NCBI GenBank assembly: GCA_017643925.1
Contig: JAEPML010000004.1
Location: forward strand, 186,001 to 250,000
From: Roseibium sp.
GTDB lineage: Bacteria; Pseudomonadota; Alphaproteobacteria; Rhizobiales; Stappiaceae
DNA: 64,000 bases
Reading direction: 5' to 3'
In this document: one piece after another, positions 36,397 through 45,513 of the stretch
Layout of the letters: every line of letters begins with the position of its first letter
How positions within the stretch are numbered: position 1 is the stretch's first letter
Notes under the pieces: generated by a model
Database searches by the model: none
Told to the model about the DNA's origin: nothing
The model's input: only the letters and a program-made list of their open reading frames with translations
Position numbers and translations under genes: made by a program

Positions 36397-37323
36397 GTGA
36401 CAGACCAGAACCAATCCTCTTCGCAGCCCGGCCAGGACTGGCGGCCTCAGCAGACCCAACCCAAATTGCCTCTTGGGGTTGGAACGATCATCGCACAGAG
36501 CTTTTCAATCCTGTTTCGTAATTTCTTTCGCGTCTTTCTCGCGGGGGTCGTTCCCAGCGTATTGGGTTACATTATCCCGCTTGCACTTGTAGCCAGTATT
36601 GGCTCGCTTTCGACTTTTCAGCAATTGCAGCTTCAGCCGGAGGAAGCATTCACAAGGGTCGCCATATTGGGCACCGTTTGGACGTTCCTACAGATCGCTG
36701 TCTATGCAATTACCGCTGCTCTTCTGGTCCAGCTAGCATATGATGCAAAACTCAGCCGGCCAGTGCGATTGCTGCGCTACGTGAAACCCGCAATCTCGGC
36801 TGTTCTGCCAATTATTGTTTTGGGTATAGCAGTAAGCTTTCTGTTGGTTATCGCAATGTCAGCGTTTTTCTTGGTCGGGTCCTTGCTAGGACCGGCCATA
36901 TTGATCCTGTTCCCAGTAGCATCCTTGTTTTACGGTTGGATCGTTGCGGTTTTCGTTGTCACCGCACCCGCAATCGTCATTGAGCGCGTCGGCCTCAGAG
37001 GGCTAAAACGTAGCGCTGAACTCACCAAGGAATACAGGTGGCCTATTGTCGGGACACTTGCTTTAGCCGCGATTTGCTTCGGCCTCATCAACACCGTCAT
37101 CGGTGGTGTTGCAACACTCTTTTTTGTTGCTTTGGTAAGTACAACGCAAGATGGAGCCTACCTTGGGGCATTGACTGGCAGTATTCTTCCCCTCTTGCTC
37201 TATTCAACAGTCTTTACAATCGGCACCGGCCTTGTGTGCATCGTCATCGCCCTGATCTACGCCCGTCTTCGGGAAATCAAGGAAGGCATAAGCGTCGACC
37301 AGATCGCGGCCGTTTTTGAATGA
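36397..37323 (+). CDS. Array paralog 5, multi-pass membrane protein
   Basis: This 308-aa paralog starts with a GTG at 36397 preceded by AAGGA. Motifs are LPLGVGTIIAQSFSIL, LVQLAYDAKLSRP, IVIERVGLRGLKRSAELTKE plus YRWPI, and LIYARLREIKEGISVDQIAAVF. It shares the central extra stretch with copy 4, suggesting that those two are sister copies. Codon use in its middle is visibly more AT-rich than in its neighbours, with many T-ending codons and rare triplets such as TTA. Confidence 0.78.
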   Translation: MTDQNQSSSQPGQDWRPQQTQPKLPLGVGTIIAQSFSILFRNFFRVFLAGVVPSVLGYIIPLALVASIGSLSTFQQLQLQPEEAFTRVAILGTVWTFLQIAVYAITAALLVQLAYDAKLSRPVRLLRYVKPAISAVLPIIVLGIAVSFLLVIAMSAFFLVGSLLGPAILILFPVASLFYGWIVAVFVVTAPAIVIERVGLRGLKRSAELTKEYRWPIVGTLALAAICFGLINTVIGGVATLFFVALVSTTQDGAYLGALTGSILPLLLYSTVFTIGTGLVCIVIALIYARLREIKEGISVDQIAAVFE

Positions 37324-37489
37324 AACCCGGGCTCTTCGAAACGCCTTGAACGGCCCGGTTGCTTGAGCCCTATCGGGAAAAGACCTATTCTGCCCGGCAC
37401 AACGACTAAAGTCTTATTCACTGCTGCACACCAACAACAATTACGACAAACCCATCTTTGAAAATTTTTTGATTTAGCGGAGTAAAAAC

Positions 37490-38272
37490 ATGACCGATGC
37501 AAGCATGGCGCAGCCGAAAGTCCCATTGGGGGTCGGGTCGATCATATCCGAGAGTTTTTCCATCCTTTTCGGGAAGTTCATCCAGGTCATCATCATCGCC
37601 TTTGTACCCACATTGATCGGGTTCCTGATTTCGGGAGTCCTGAACGGGTTCGACGTCACGCTCGGACAGGCAGAAGCCGAGTTCACCGGCCCCGGTGACG
37701 TGATCAACAATATCCTGGCATTTCTCATCAACATGGTGGTCTATGCCATAACCACCGCGCTGCTGGTGCAGCTCGCCTATGACGCCAAACTCGGGCGGCC
37801 GATCCAGCTTGGCCGGTATGTCGGGCCCGCGATGAGCGCGGTCGTTCCACTCGCGATCCTTTCAATCGTCACCACGATCCTCGTCATGCTCGGCATGATG
37901 CTGTTTATCGTACCGGGCCTCTGGGTTTATGCGGTCTTCTGCGTGCTCGCACCGGCAATCGTCATCGAACGGGCCGGTTTCGGCGGCATGGGACGCAGCA
38001 GGGCGCTCACCAAGGAATATCGCTGGCCGATTGTTGGTGGCCTGATCCTTGGTTTGCTCGTTGCCATCGGGCTTCAGATCGTCGCGATGCTCCTGGTCGC
38101 GGGCATCGCTGCCTTCGGAACCCTTGGAATGGTACTGGCCTTGATCTTGCTGGTCGCAATATCCACGCTGGGGGCCGGGTATCTCAGTATTCTGGTGTCC
38201 CTCATCTATGCTCGCCTGCGCGAGATAAAGGAAGGCGTCAGCGTCGATCAGATCGCATCCGTATTCGACTGA
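37490..38272 (+). CDS. Array paralog 6, multi-pass membrane protein
   Basis: This 260-aa paralog is the most compact and closest to a consensus: VPLGVGSIISESFSILFGKF at about residue 10, LVQLAYDAKLGRP, IVIERAGFGGMGRSRALTKE with YRWPI, and REIKEGVSVDQIASVFD at the end. GGAG sits before the ATG. The 166-bp gap before it contains its own AT-rich leader, so it may have a separate promoter. A terminator follows after 58 bp and closes the array. Confidence 0.8.
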   Translation: MTDASMAQPKVPLGVGSIISESFSILFGKFIQVIIIAFVPTLIGFLISGVLNGFDVTLGQAEAEFTGPGDVINNILAFLINMVVYAITTALLVQLAYDAKLGRPIQLGRYVGPAMSAVVPLAILSIVTTILVMLGMMLFIVPGLWVYAVFCVLAPAIVIERAGFGGMGRSRALTKEYRWPIVGGLILGLLVAIGLQIVAMLLVAGIAAFGTLGMVLALILLVAISTLGAGYLSILVSLIYARLREIKEGVSVDQIASVFD

Positions 38273-38583
38273 GTGACGTTTTGAAGGTGATCGAAAACCG
38301 CCTTTAATTGAAACAACGTTCACACATTTAAAAGCGCGGCCATTTCAGCGAAGTGGCTGCGCTTTTTCTGTTACGGATGCCTGACGCGCAGGGAATTATT
38401 TGTATGACCTAAGCAGCTACCAAGACTAGAATTTCGCTTTTGATTCAATGATCTGTTGTTTGGGACATCAGATCGAGATCCCCTAACCTTTCGGCAACTC
38501 TTTCTCTCTACACAGCTCGGAAAATCATTCCGAATCTCTACGGAACACCAATCCATATCTGCGAATGTTGGGGGCTGACAGCA
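38273..38583. other. Intergenic region between the array and the chemoreceptor
   Basis: It holds the terminator at 38331-38367 and then about 215 bp of moderately AT-rich leader before the GTG of the chemoreceptor. No gene or clear repeat is seen. Confidence 0.5.
38331..38367 (+). terminator. Terminator at the end of the array
   Basis: AAAGCGC plus GCCA and TGGC plus GCGCTTT form a long stem with one internal mismatch each side, followed by TTTTT. Confidence 0.85.
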
Positions 38584-40263
38584 GTGCTGAAGAACATATC
38601 CATCGTCAAGAAGATGCTTGGCGTCATTACCCTTTTGAGCATTGCCGCCGCTGGCACAACCTGGCTGGCACATAACCAGCTTGGCGCGATCACAACCGCC
38701 TTCAACGAAGTCGGAATGTCGGAGGAAGCCGCACGTGAAGCGATGGATCTCAGGATCGACATCGTTGCCATCAGCCGGATGACATATCAGCTCGCGCTCG
38801 ACACGGAAAACGCTGCCACCTATCACGGGCAGAACAGGCGTCGCAGCGAAGAAATGCTGTCCCGCCTTCCGAAACTTGATGCCACGGCCGACGCCAAGCA
38901 AAAGCAGCAGCTGGAAGCCATTCGCGCGTCGCTGGTTTCCTACTTCGCCAGCATCGAGAACATGATCAATGTCGCCGAAAGCGATCCTGCAAATGCGACA
39001 GCGATCAACCAGGCACTCGACACGGCTCTGGCGGGACAGAAAAGGGTCACGATGACGGTCAAGGCATACAGCCTGTACTCGTCCGAAAAGATGGCAGACG
39101 AGCGGACGCTCGCCAGCCAGAATGCACTTTCTGCGGCCCAGCAACTGGTCCTCATTGCAGGATTGGCCATCGTGATCTGTTTCAGCCTGGGCTTGACGAT
39201 TGCACGTTTTGGCATTTCAAAACCCATCGGCCGGACCGTCGCCACCTTCAAGTCTCTGGCACAGGGCAATCTCGAGGTGGAGATCGACGGCACGGAACGC
39301 GGTGATGAAATCGGCGATCTCGCAAGAACGGCCCAGTATTTCAAGGAACAGTCGGTATCGAGTGCTAAATTGACCCGCGAAGCGCAAGAGCAGAAGTCCC
39401 GCTCGGAAACCGAACGCGCCAACGAGTTGAACCTGATGGCTGAACAGTTCGAACACGCGGTCGGCGGTATCGTGCAATCGGTCTCCGCGGCAGCCAGCCA
39501 GCTGGAGACTTTCGCACGCGAGATGTACGACACCGCTAGCGTCACCTCGGAACGGACCGCTGCCGTTGCCAACACCTCCGGCGAGGCAACACACAATGTT
39601 GAAACCGTCGCATCGGCAACCGAAGAACTGACCGCCTCGGTCCAGGAGATTTCCGGTCAGGTCGACACGTCCAACCAGATTTCCGAGGAAGCGGCCAAGG
39701 ACGCAGATGCCGCGGCCGGAAAGGTCCACGGCCTTTCGAGTGCTGCCCAGAAAATCGGTGACATCGTCGAACTCATTTCCGGAATTGCGGCACAGACAAA
39801 CCTCCTGGCCCTCAACGCGACCATCGAGGCTGCCAGGGCCGGAGATGCCGGCAAGGGATTTGCCGTTGTAGCGTCCGAAGTGAAGGCACTGGCAGATCAG
39901 ACGTCGCGGGCAACCACGGAAATCGCCGATCAGATTGCCGAGATCCAGACCTCCACCAAGGACTCCGCAACGGCCATCAACGGCGTTGCCGAAACCATCG
40001 GCAAGGTGAAGGAAATCAGCACCGCGGTGGCTGCGTCGGTCGAGCAACAGGCGGCTGCGACCCATGAGATCGCGATGAACATTCAGCAGGCCGCAGCGGG
40101 CACGGGAGAGGTCTGCCACTCGATCACGACCGTGACCGAAGCCGCCGAAAAATCCAGCCTGACCGCGAACCAGGTCCTGCAGGCCTCCGGCGACCTGGCC
40201 AAACAGTCCGACCACCTCAGGAGCGAGTTGAACAAGTTCCTGACCACGATCCGCGCCGCCTGA
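38584..40263 (+). CDS. Methyl-accepting chemotaxis protein
   Basis: This 559-aa chemoreceptor has an N-terminal transmembrane helix (about residues 12-30), a periplasmic helical sensor region to about residue 180, a second helix ([19 protein letters not shown]), a HAMP domain, and a long coiled coil with the hairpin tip [24 protein letters not shown]. It passes chemical signals to CheA/CheW. The start is a GTG at 38584 with a GGGGG run 13 nt upstream. No che genes are nearby. The sensor type is not recognised. Confidence 0.93.
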   Translation: MLKNISIVKKMLGVITLLSIAAAGTTWLAHNQLGAITTAFNEVGMSEEAAREAMDLRIDIVAISRMTYQLALDTENAATYHGQNRRRSEEMLSRLPKLDATADAKQKQQLEAIRASLVSYFASIENMINVAESDPANATAINQALDTALAGQKRVTMTVKAYSLYSSEKMADERTLASQNALSAAQQLVLIAGLAIVICFSLGLTIARFGISKPIGRTVATFKSLAQGNLEVEIDGTERGDEIGDLARTAQYFKEQSVSSAKLTREAQEQKSRSETERANELNLMAEQFEHAVGGIVQSVSAAASQLETFAREMYDTASVTSERTAAVANTSGEATHNVETVASATEELTASVQEISGQVDTSNQISEEAAKDADAAAGKVHGLSSAAQKIGDIVELISGIAAQTNLLALNATIEAARAGDAGKGFAVVASEVKALADQTSRATTEIADQIAEIQTSTKDSATAINGVAETIGKVKEISTAVAASVEQQAAATHEIAMNIQQAAAGTGEVCHSITTVTEAAEKSSLTANQVLQASGDLAKQSDHLRSELNKFLTTIRAA

Positions 40264-40288
40264 CCGAAACGGATCGTCAATTCTTGGG

Positions 40289-40316
40289 GGGCTCCGGCGG
40301 AATGCCGGAGCCCTTT
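40289..40316 (+). terminator. Terminator of the chemoreceptor gene
   Basis: GGGCTCCGGC and GCCGGAGCCC enclose a GGAAT loop, followed by TTT, 25 bp after the stop. Confidence 0.88.
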
Positions 40317-40438
40317 CGCTTTGAAAGGCATGGCTCCCTGGACCGGTTCTTCAAAAAACCGTCCCTTGACAAATATTAAGGCCGAGATTTTGCCTTGCGT
40401 GGTAACAGCAGCTCCAACTAGGGTCCGAACCCTGACAA

Positions 40439-41131
40439 GTGCATCGCCGAATTTCCTTCTGGAGCCTCGCCCTGAAACTGATTGCTGACAACCTGACCAT
40501 CGACCGCGGCGGACGCCGCGTGTTTCAGGGTCTTTCGTTTTCGCTCGACAGCGCAGCCGCCCTTGTGGTGACCGGGGCAAACGGCATTGGCAAGTCATCA
40601 CTGCTGCGCACGCTCGCCGGCCTGGTGACGCTTGCCAAGGGCGAGATCCGCCTGGAGGGCGGAGAACCCGATCGTTTGCCGCAGGAACACGCTCACTATT
40701 TCGGTCACCAGGACGCCGTCAAACCCGCCTTGTCCGTTCTTGAGAACCTCAAATTCTGGCAGAGCTTCGCATCGCCGGCCAAGGTGTCCGGTTTTGGCGA
40801 GACAGGGCGATCCCCCATGGACGCTTTGGAGACGCTTGGCATCGGCCACACGGCCCACCTGCCAGCGGCCTATCTGTCTGCCGGTCAAAAGCGCCGGCTT
40901 TCACTGTCCCGCCTGTTGGTGACGCCGCGCCCGATCTGGCTGATGGACGAACCGACCTCGGCGCTCGACAAGGCGTCCGAAAAGCAACTGCTGGATCTGA
41001 TGAACACCCACTTGTCGGACGGCGGCATGATCATCACCGCGACACATACCGAACTTGCCCTGAACAACCCGAAAAACCTGCATCTTGAAGCGGCTGCACC
41101 GGACGCGGTTGCGCCCGAGGAGATGATTTGA
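40439..41131 (+). CDS. ccmA: Cytochrome c biogenesis haem exporter ATPase CcmA
   Basis: This 230-aa ABC ATPase of the CcmABCD complex releases haem-loaded CcmE for cytochrome c maturation. Walker A is GANGIGKSS, the signature is YLSAGQKRRLSLSRL, and Walker B IWLMDEPTSALD. The listed GTG at 40439 adds 12 residues before the conserved KLIADNLTIDRGG; a CTG at 40472, 7 nt after GGAG, is an alternative that fits the family better. ccmB starts on the last base of its stop. Confidence 0.92.
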   Translation: MHRRISFWSLALKLIADNLTIDRGGRRVFQGLSFSLDSAAALVVTGANGIGKSSLLRTLAGLVTLAKGEIRLEGGEPDRLPQEHAHYFGHQDAVKPALSVLENLKFWQSFASPAKVSGFGETGRSPMDALETLGIGHTAHLPAAYLSAGQKRRLSLSRLLVTPRPIWLMDEPTSALDKASEKQLLDLMNTHLSDGGMIITATHTELALNNPKNLHLEAAAPDAVAPEEMI

Positions 41132-41802
41132 TGACCGGTTGGGCCATGGCACTTTTCCAGCGCGACCTGCGCCTGTCCATCCGTGTCGGGGGCAGTGCCC
41201 TGGTCGGTGTGTTGTTCTTCCTGGCAGTCGTTACCGTCATTCCGTTTGGCGTCGGCCCGGATCTCAACCTGCTTTCGCGCATTGGACCTGCCATCCTCTG
41301 GATCGGTGCGCTGCTGGCAACGCTCCTCGGACTGGACAGGCTGTTCCAGGCCGACCGCGACGACGGCACGCTGGACCTGATGCTGATGGCCGGACGGCCG
41401 CTGGAACTGGTGGTTCTGATCAAATGCCTGGCGCACTGGGCCGCAACCGGTCTGCCGCTGGTCGTCGCCGCGCCTCTGCTGTCGATCTTTCTGAATGTCG
41501 ACCTTGTTGCCATGGGCGCCGTGACGCTGACACTTCTGGTCGGCACACCGGCGCTTACGCTGATCGGCGCAATCGGCGCCTCGCTCACCGTCGCCCTGCG
41601 ACGTGGCGGTCTTCTGCTTGCCGTTCTGGTGGTCCCGCTGGCGATCCCGGTCCTGATTTTCGGTGTCAGTGCCGCCGATGCCGCCATTCACGATCCGGTG
41701 CCCTTCATGACGCCGTTCCTGATCCTGTGCGCCCTGTCCCTGATCGCCGCGGTTATCGGCCCCGTCGCATCGGCCGCTGCCTTGCGCTTTTCCGCGGAAT
41801 AA
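41131..41802 (+). CDS. ccmB: Haem exporter permease CcmB
   Basis: This 223-aa inner-membrane protein has about six helices. It matches CcmB, the permease subunit partnered with CcmA: an N-terminal FQRDLRLSIRVGGSALVGVL and the typical LLGLDRLFQADRDDGTLDLM. The start ATG at 41131 overlaps the ccmA stop by one base (TGATG). A 145-bp gap separates it from ccmC, in which no gene or clear promoter was found. Confidence 0.93.
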   Translation: MTGWAMALFQRDLRLSIRVGGSALVGVLFFLAVVTVIPFGVGPDLNLLSRIGPAILWIGALLATLLGLDRLFQADRDDGTLDLMLMAGRPLELVVLIKCLAHWAATGLPLVVAAPLLSIFLNVDLVAMGAVTLTLLVGTPALTLIGAIGASLTVALRRGGLLLAVLVVPLAIPVLIFGVSAADAAIHDPVPFMTPFLILCALSLIAAVIGPVASAAALRFSAE

Positions 41803-41947
41803 GGTCGGGAGCAACGGATACGCTTGCCGCCAAACAATCCGGATTGCTGTTGGCCGCACTCACGCTACATTGACTTGATAAAAGGCAATGCAAGTTGCGA
41901 CCCTTCGGTGCATTGAAGGGTGGGAGAGATTGAAGTAGAAGGCTCCA

Positions 41948-42715
41948 ATGGCATTTTGGGACTATGCAAATCCGACGCGTTTTCTGAGGCTCGTGCAGGT
42001 GCTTCTGCCGTGGCTGATCGGCCTGTGCCTGCTGTTCTTTGCAGTTGGGCTCTACATGAGCCTGTTCATCGCACCTGAAGACTACCAGCAAGGCGCGACT
42101 GTCCGGATCATGTATCTGCACGTGCCGGCCGCCTGGCTCTGCATGATGTGCTACTCCGTGATGACCCTGTCTTCCATCGGCACACTTGTCTGGAAACATC
42201 CGCTTGCGGATGTGTCGGCCAAGAGCGCGGCACCGATCGGCGCCGCCTTCACGTTCATGGCGCTGGTTACCGGTTCGCTCTGGGGCAAACCCATGTGGGG
42301 CACCTACTGGGTCTGGGACGCCAGGCTGACTTCGGTGCTGGTCCTTCTGATCATGTATCTGGGCCTGATGACGCTCTGGCGCACCATGGAAGACCAGATC
42401 AAGGCCGGCAAGGCGGCCGCAGTCCTGACACTCGTCGGTGCACTCAACCTGCCGATCATCAAATTCTCCGTGGATTGGTGGAATACGCTTCATCAACCGG
42501 CCAGCGTCATTCGCATGGACGGACCGACGATCCACCCCGATCTGCTTTGGCCACTGGTGATCATGGCAATCGCTTTCACGCTCTTCTTTTTTGTTATCCA
42601 CCTGATGGCCATGCGCAACGAAATCCTGCGCCGGCGGGTTCGGAACCTGCGCATGCGGGCGGCTGCCGCCAGCCATCCGGGAACAGCCGCCGCAACGGCG
42701 CAGCCTGCGGAGTAA
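41948..42715 (+). CDS. ccmC: Haem-handling protein CcmC
   Basis: This 255-aa, six-helix protein delivers haem to CcmE. It has the tryptophan-rich haem motif WGTYWVWDARLTS on the periplasmic side (about residues 119-131) and the flanking histidines, one in YLHVPAAW and one in WNTLHQPAS. The C-terminal tail is alanine-rich. The ATG at 41948 matches the family start. ccmD follows after 4 bp. Confidence 0.95.
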   Translation: MAFWDYANPTRFLRLVQVLLPWLIGLCLLFFAVGLYMSLFIAPEDYQQGATVRIMYLHVPAAWLCMMCYSVMTLSSIGTLVWKHPLADVSAKSAAPIGAAFTFMALVTGSLWGKPMWGTYWVWDARLTSVLVLLIMYLGLMTLWRTMEDQIKAGKAAAVLTLVGALNLPIIKFSVDWWNTLHQPASVIRMDGPTIHPDLLWPLVIMAIAFTLFFFVIHLMAMRNEILRRRVRNLRMRAAAASHPGTAAATAQPAE

Positions 42716-42719
42716 CCTC

Positions 42720-42902
42720 ATGGATCTTGGAACCCACGCGAGTTTCATCATCGCGTCCTACGGGCTCTGCCTGTTGACCGTTCTGGCCCTGATCGCCTGG
42801 GTCCGTGTCGACAAGGCCTACCAGGAGCGCTCGCTGAAAGAACTCGCGGATCAAGGCATCAGCCGCGCCAGACCCGAAACCGAGAGCAAGGGCGCACAAT
42901 GA
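42720..42902 (+). CDS. ccmD: Haem exporter small subunit CcmD
   Basis: This 60-aa protein has one transmembrane helix (FIIASYGLCLLTVLALIAWV) and a charged C-terminal tail, as for CcmD, which stabilises the CcmABC-CcmE complex. Its position between ccmC and ccmG confirms the call. The stop overlaps the ccmG start as ATGA. Confidence 0.9.
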   Translation: MDLGTHASFIIASYGLCLLTVLALIAWVRVDKAYQERSLKELADQGISRARPETESKGAQ

Positions 42903-43522
42903 CGACGCCGGACACGCATGCGGAAACACCCGGCAGTGCCAACCAGGGTGCGGGTAAACGACGTTTTCCGATACTCGTTCTGCTGCCGCTGATCCTGTTC
43001 ACGGCACTTGCGGGCCTGTTTCTGTTCCAGTTGATGCTGGGCGGCAACCCGCAGACGATCCCGTCCGCTCTGATCAACAAGCCCGCTCCCGAATTCAGCC
43101 TTCCTGCAGTGGACGGCATCGCCCGGGACGGTAGCCCGGTCGCAGGCTTCTCGCGCGAGGACCTGATCGGCAAGGTTTCGGTGGTCAATATCTTTGCGTC
43201 CTGGTGCGGCCCTTGCCGCCAGGAACACCCGCTCCTGGAAGACCTTGCCAAGATCGACGGTTTTCAGCTGCTGGGCATCAACTACAAGGACAAGCCGGAA
43301 AACGCGCGCCGTTTCCTCGGAAGCCTTGGCAACCCTTATGACCTGATCGGCGCCGATGACACGGGCCGCGCGGCAATCGATTGGGGTGTCTACGGCGTGC
43401 CCGAAACCTTCATCGTCGATGAAAAGGGTGTCATTCGCTACAAGTTCATTGGACCGCTCAGCCCGGCATCCTACAAGGATGTTTTCCTGCCGGAATTGAA
43501 CACGATCCTGAACGATCAGTAG
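42899..43522 (+). CDS. ccmG: Thiol:disulfide interchange protein CcmG (DsbE)
   Basis: This 207-aa membrane-anchored periplasmic thioredoxin reduces apocytochrome c cysteines. There is an N-terminal anchor (about residues 23-44), then the redox site WCGPC in IFASWCGPCRQEHP, and the family-specific cis-proline loop in YGVPETFIVD. It is the last gene of ccmABCDG. ccmE, ccmF and ccmH are not in the window. Confidence 0.95.
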   Translation: MTTPDTHAETPGSANQGAGKRRFPILVLLPLILFTALAGLFLFQLMLGGNPQTIPSALINKPAPEFSLPAVDGIARDGSPVAGFSREDLIGKVSVVNIFASWCGPCRQEHPLLEDLAKIDGFQLLGINYKDKPENARRFLGSLGNPYDLIGADDTGRAAIDWGVYGVPETFIVDEKGVIRYKFIGPLSPASYKDVFLPELNTILNDQ

Positions 43523-43655
43523 TTCACCGCGCGTTCCCGGTTATTCACATTCCCGCGAAATCGCTGGATAGCGGCCATTGTCACCGGCTCGTGACTCGCG
43601 ATTGAAGGTCCGATTGCATAGTTTAGAGGCAGTCGGAAACGAGGATTAAAGCCAA

Positions 43656-44429
43656 ATGGTCGGTATTTTTTCCCGGAAGGCCCGCAGTGCCTTCTGGTCG
43701 AGCATGTTTGCAGCCGCGATTTTGCTTGTTGCGCCAACAGGCGTAACTGAAGCCAATACGCAGCCCAAGAAGGTTGTGGAACTGTTCACCAGCCAGGGCT
43801 GTTCCTCCTGCCCTCCCGCCGACCGCCTTGCCGAGCGCCTTGTTGAAGAAGACCCCGATGTGCTGACGGTGCTTATGCCGGTCGACTACTGGGACTATCT
43901 CGGCTGGAAAGACACGCTGGCAAGCCCGGTCTATTCCCAGCGGCAACGCGCCTACGCAGCCCGCCGCGGTGACCGCTCGGTCTATACGCCGCAAATGGTC
44001 ATCAACGGCGAGGAACATGTTGTTGGCAGCCGGGAAGGTGAAGTCCGTTCCGCACTGGCACGCTCGGAACCGTTTACTGCCACTGTCGATCTGAAAATCT
44101 CCGACATGGTGGTGCAGGCCAAGGTGGACGGAGCCCTTCCGCGCGGCGCAAAAATGGCAACCGTCTACTTCCTCAGGATTGAGGATGAGGCCACCGTCGA
44201 CATCGGCAAGGGCGAGAATGCGGGCCGGCAGATCAAATATGTCAACGTGGTGCGCAACCTGCAGCCGATGGGCATGTGGTCAGGTGGTTCGGAGACCTTC
44301 CGCATGCCGAAATCGAAACTGATGCTGAAGGGCGATGCAAGATGCGCCATCCTGATTCAGGTCGAGGACGAGGATGGCCCCGGCATAATCATCGGCGCTG
44401 CGGTCATGGATTGGCGAAGCGGCCTGTGA
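43656..44429 (+). CDS. DUF1223 thioredoxin-like protein
   Basis: This 257-aa exported protein of the DUF1223 family begins with a signal segment (about residues 12-33). The mature start VVELFTSQGCSSCPPAD carries the CxxC-like pair Cys49 and Cys52 in a thioredoxin-like fold, followed by a beta-rich C-terminal domain. It lies after ccmG, as in many rhizobia, hinting at periplasmic redox work, though this is not shown. A GAGG site precedes the ATG. Confidence 0.88.
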   Translation: MVGIFSRKARSAFWSSMFAAAILLVAPTGVTEANTQPKKVVELFTSQGCSSCPPADRLAERLVEEDPDVLTVLMPVDYWDYLGWKDTLASPVYSQRQRAYAARRGDRSVYTPQMVINGEEHVVGSREGEVRSALARSEPFTATVDLKISDMVVQAKVDGALPRGAKMATVYFLRIEDEATVDIGKGENAGRQIKYVNVVRNLQPMGMWSGGSETFRMPKSKLMLKGDARCAILIQVEDEDGPGIIIGAAVMDWRSGL

Positions 44430-44584
44430 CACTCGCGCCGGCTCTTGAACGGCTGGCATATAAACAACAGTCTGATACGGCTGTTTGAATTCGCGGGATT
44501 ATTCAGTCCTGACGACTTGTAACCCCGCGAAAAACTGCTACCCCTTCCCCAACGCCAGCAGGACGAGTGCAACAGGGGACGGGC

Positions 44585-45478
44585 ATGGACCTTAAAATCA
44601 GGCTCCGCATTGCCATTTTGAGCATCGCTGTCGGACTCGCGGTGCTCGCCCTCAAGGTCGGTGCCTACCTGCTTACCGGTTCCGTGGCGCTTTATTCAGA
44701 CGCGCTTGAGACCACCGTCAACATCGCATCATCGCTGGCGACGCTGGCAGCTGTCTGGTTTGCCGCCAAACCGGCTGACAGCAACCACCCGTACGGTCAT
44801 GACAAGGCCGAGTATTTTGCAGCCGTGCTTGTCGGCGTCATGATCGTGTTGGCAGCGGTTTCCATTTTTCATGCCGCCTGGATCGGCTTTACGGCCGGGG
44901 ACAGCGTGACTTATTCGCCGGCGGGGATTGCGATGAACGTCGTCGCGGCGCTCATAAATGGTGCCTGGGCGCGGTTCCTGATGCGCTACGGCAAACGGGA
45001 GAGGTCTCCGGCTCTCGTGGCTGACGGCAAGCACCTTCAGGCAGACGTGCTCACATCGGTTGGCGTTCTGGTTGGCGTTATTCTGGTGCTGGTCACTGGC
45101 TGGAAAATCCTGGATCCCGCGCTGGCGGTCCTGGTCGGACTGGCCGTGCTTTGGTCGGGATGGGAGCTGGTCAAGGAATCCGTCGGTGGCCTGATGGATG
45201 AATCCGCATCAAGCGACGTCCTGAAAAAGATCCGTGTGCTCATTTCCGAACACGGCGAAGGCGCGCTCGAGGCGCATGACCTCAGGACCCGGATTGCGGG
45301 TCGGTCCACTTTCATTGATTTCCACCTGGTGGTGCCCGGTACAATGTCCGTCGTCCAGGCGCATGACATTTGTGACCGCATTGAAGAAGCAATCCGCGAG
45401 GATGTTCCAGGTGCCCACATCACCATGCATGTCGAACCGGAACACAAGGCAAAGCATTCCGGAATTGTTGTGCTCTAG
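44585..45478 (+). CDS. Cation diffusion facilitator (metal efflux) transporter
   Basis: This 297-aa protein of the CDF/ZitB family has six helices. Metal-site features are ALYSDALE (helix 2), HPYGHDKAEYFAA after helix 2, HLQADVLTS (helix 5), and a C-terminal cytosolic domain. It exports divalent metals with protons. The ATG at 44585 is preferred to an in-frame TTG-side start at 44567. The UgpE-like gene follows after 35 bp. Confidence 0.93.
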   Translation: MDLKIRLRIAILSIAVGLAVLALKVGAYLLTGSVALYSDALETTVNIASSLATLAAVWFAAKPADSNHPYGHDKAEYFAAVLVGVMIVLAAVSIFHAAWIGFTAGDSVTYSPAGIAMNVVAALINGAWARFLMRYGKRERSPALVADGKHLQADVLTSVGVLVGVILVLVTGWKILDPALAVLVGLAVLWSGWELVKESVGGLMDESASSDVLKKIRVLISEHGEGALEAHDLRTRIAGRSTFIDFHLVVPGTMSVVQAHDICDRIEEAIREDVPGAHITMHVEPEHKAKHSGIVVL

Positions 45479-45513
45479 CTTGAGGGACCGGACATGAAGT
45501 CAAAGGAGCAGAT

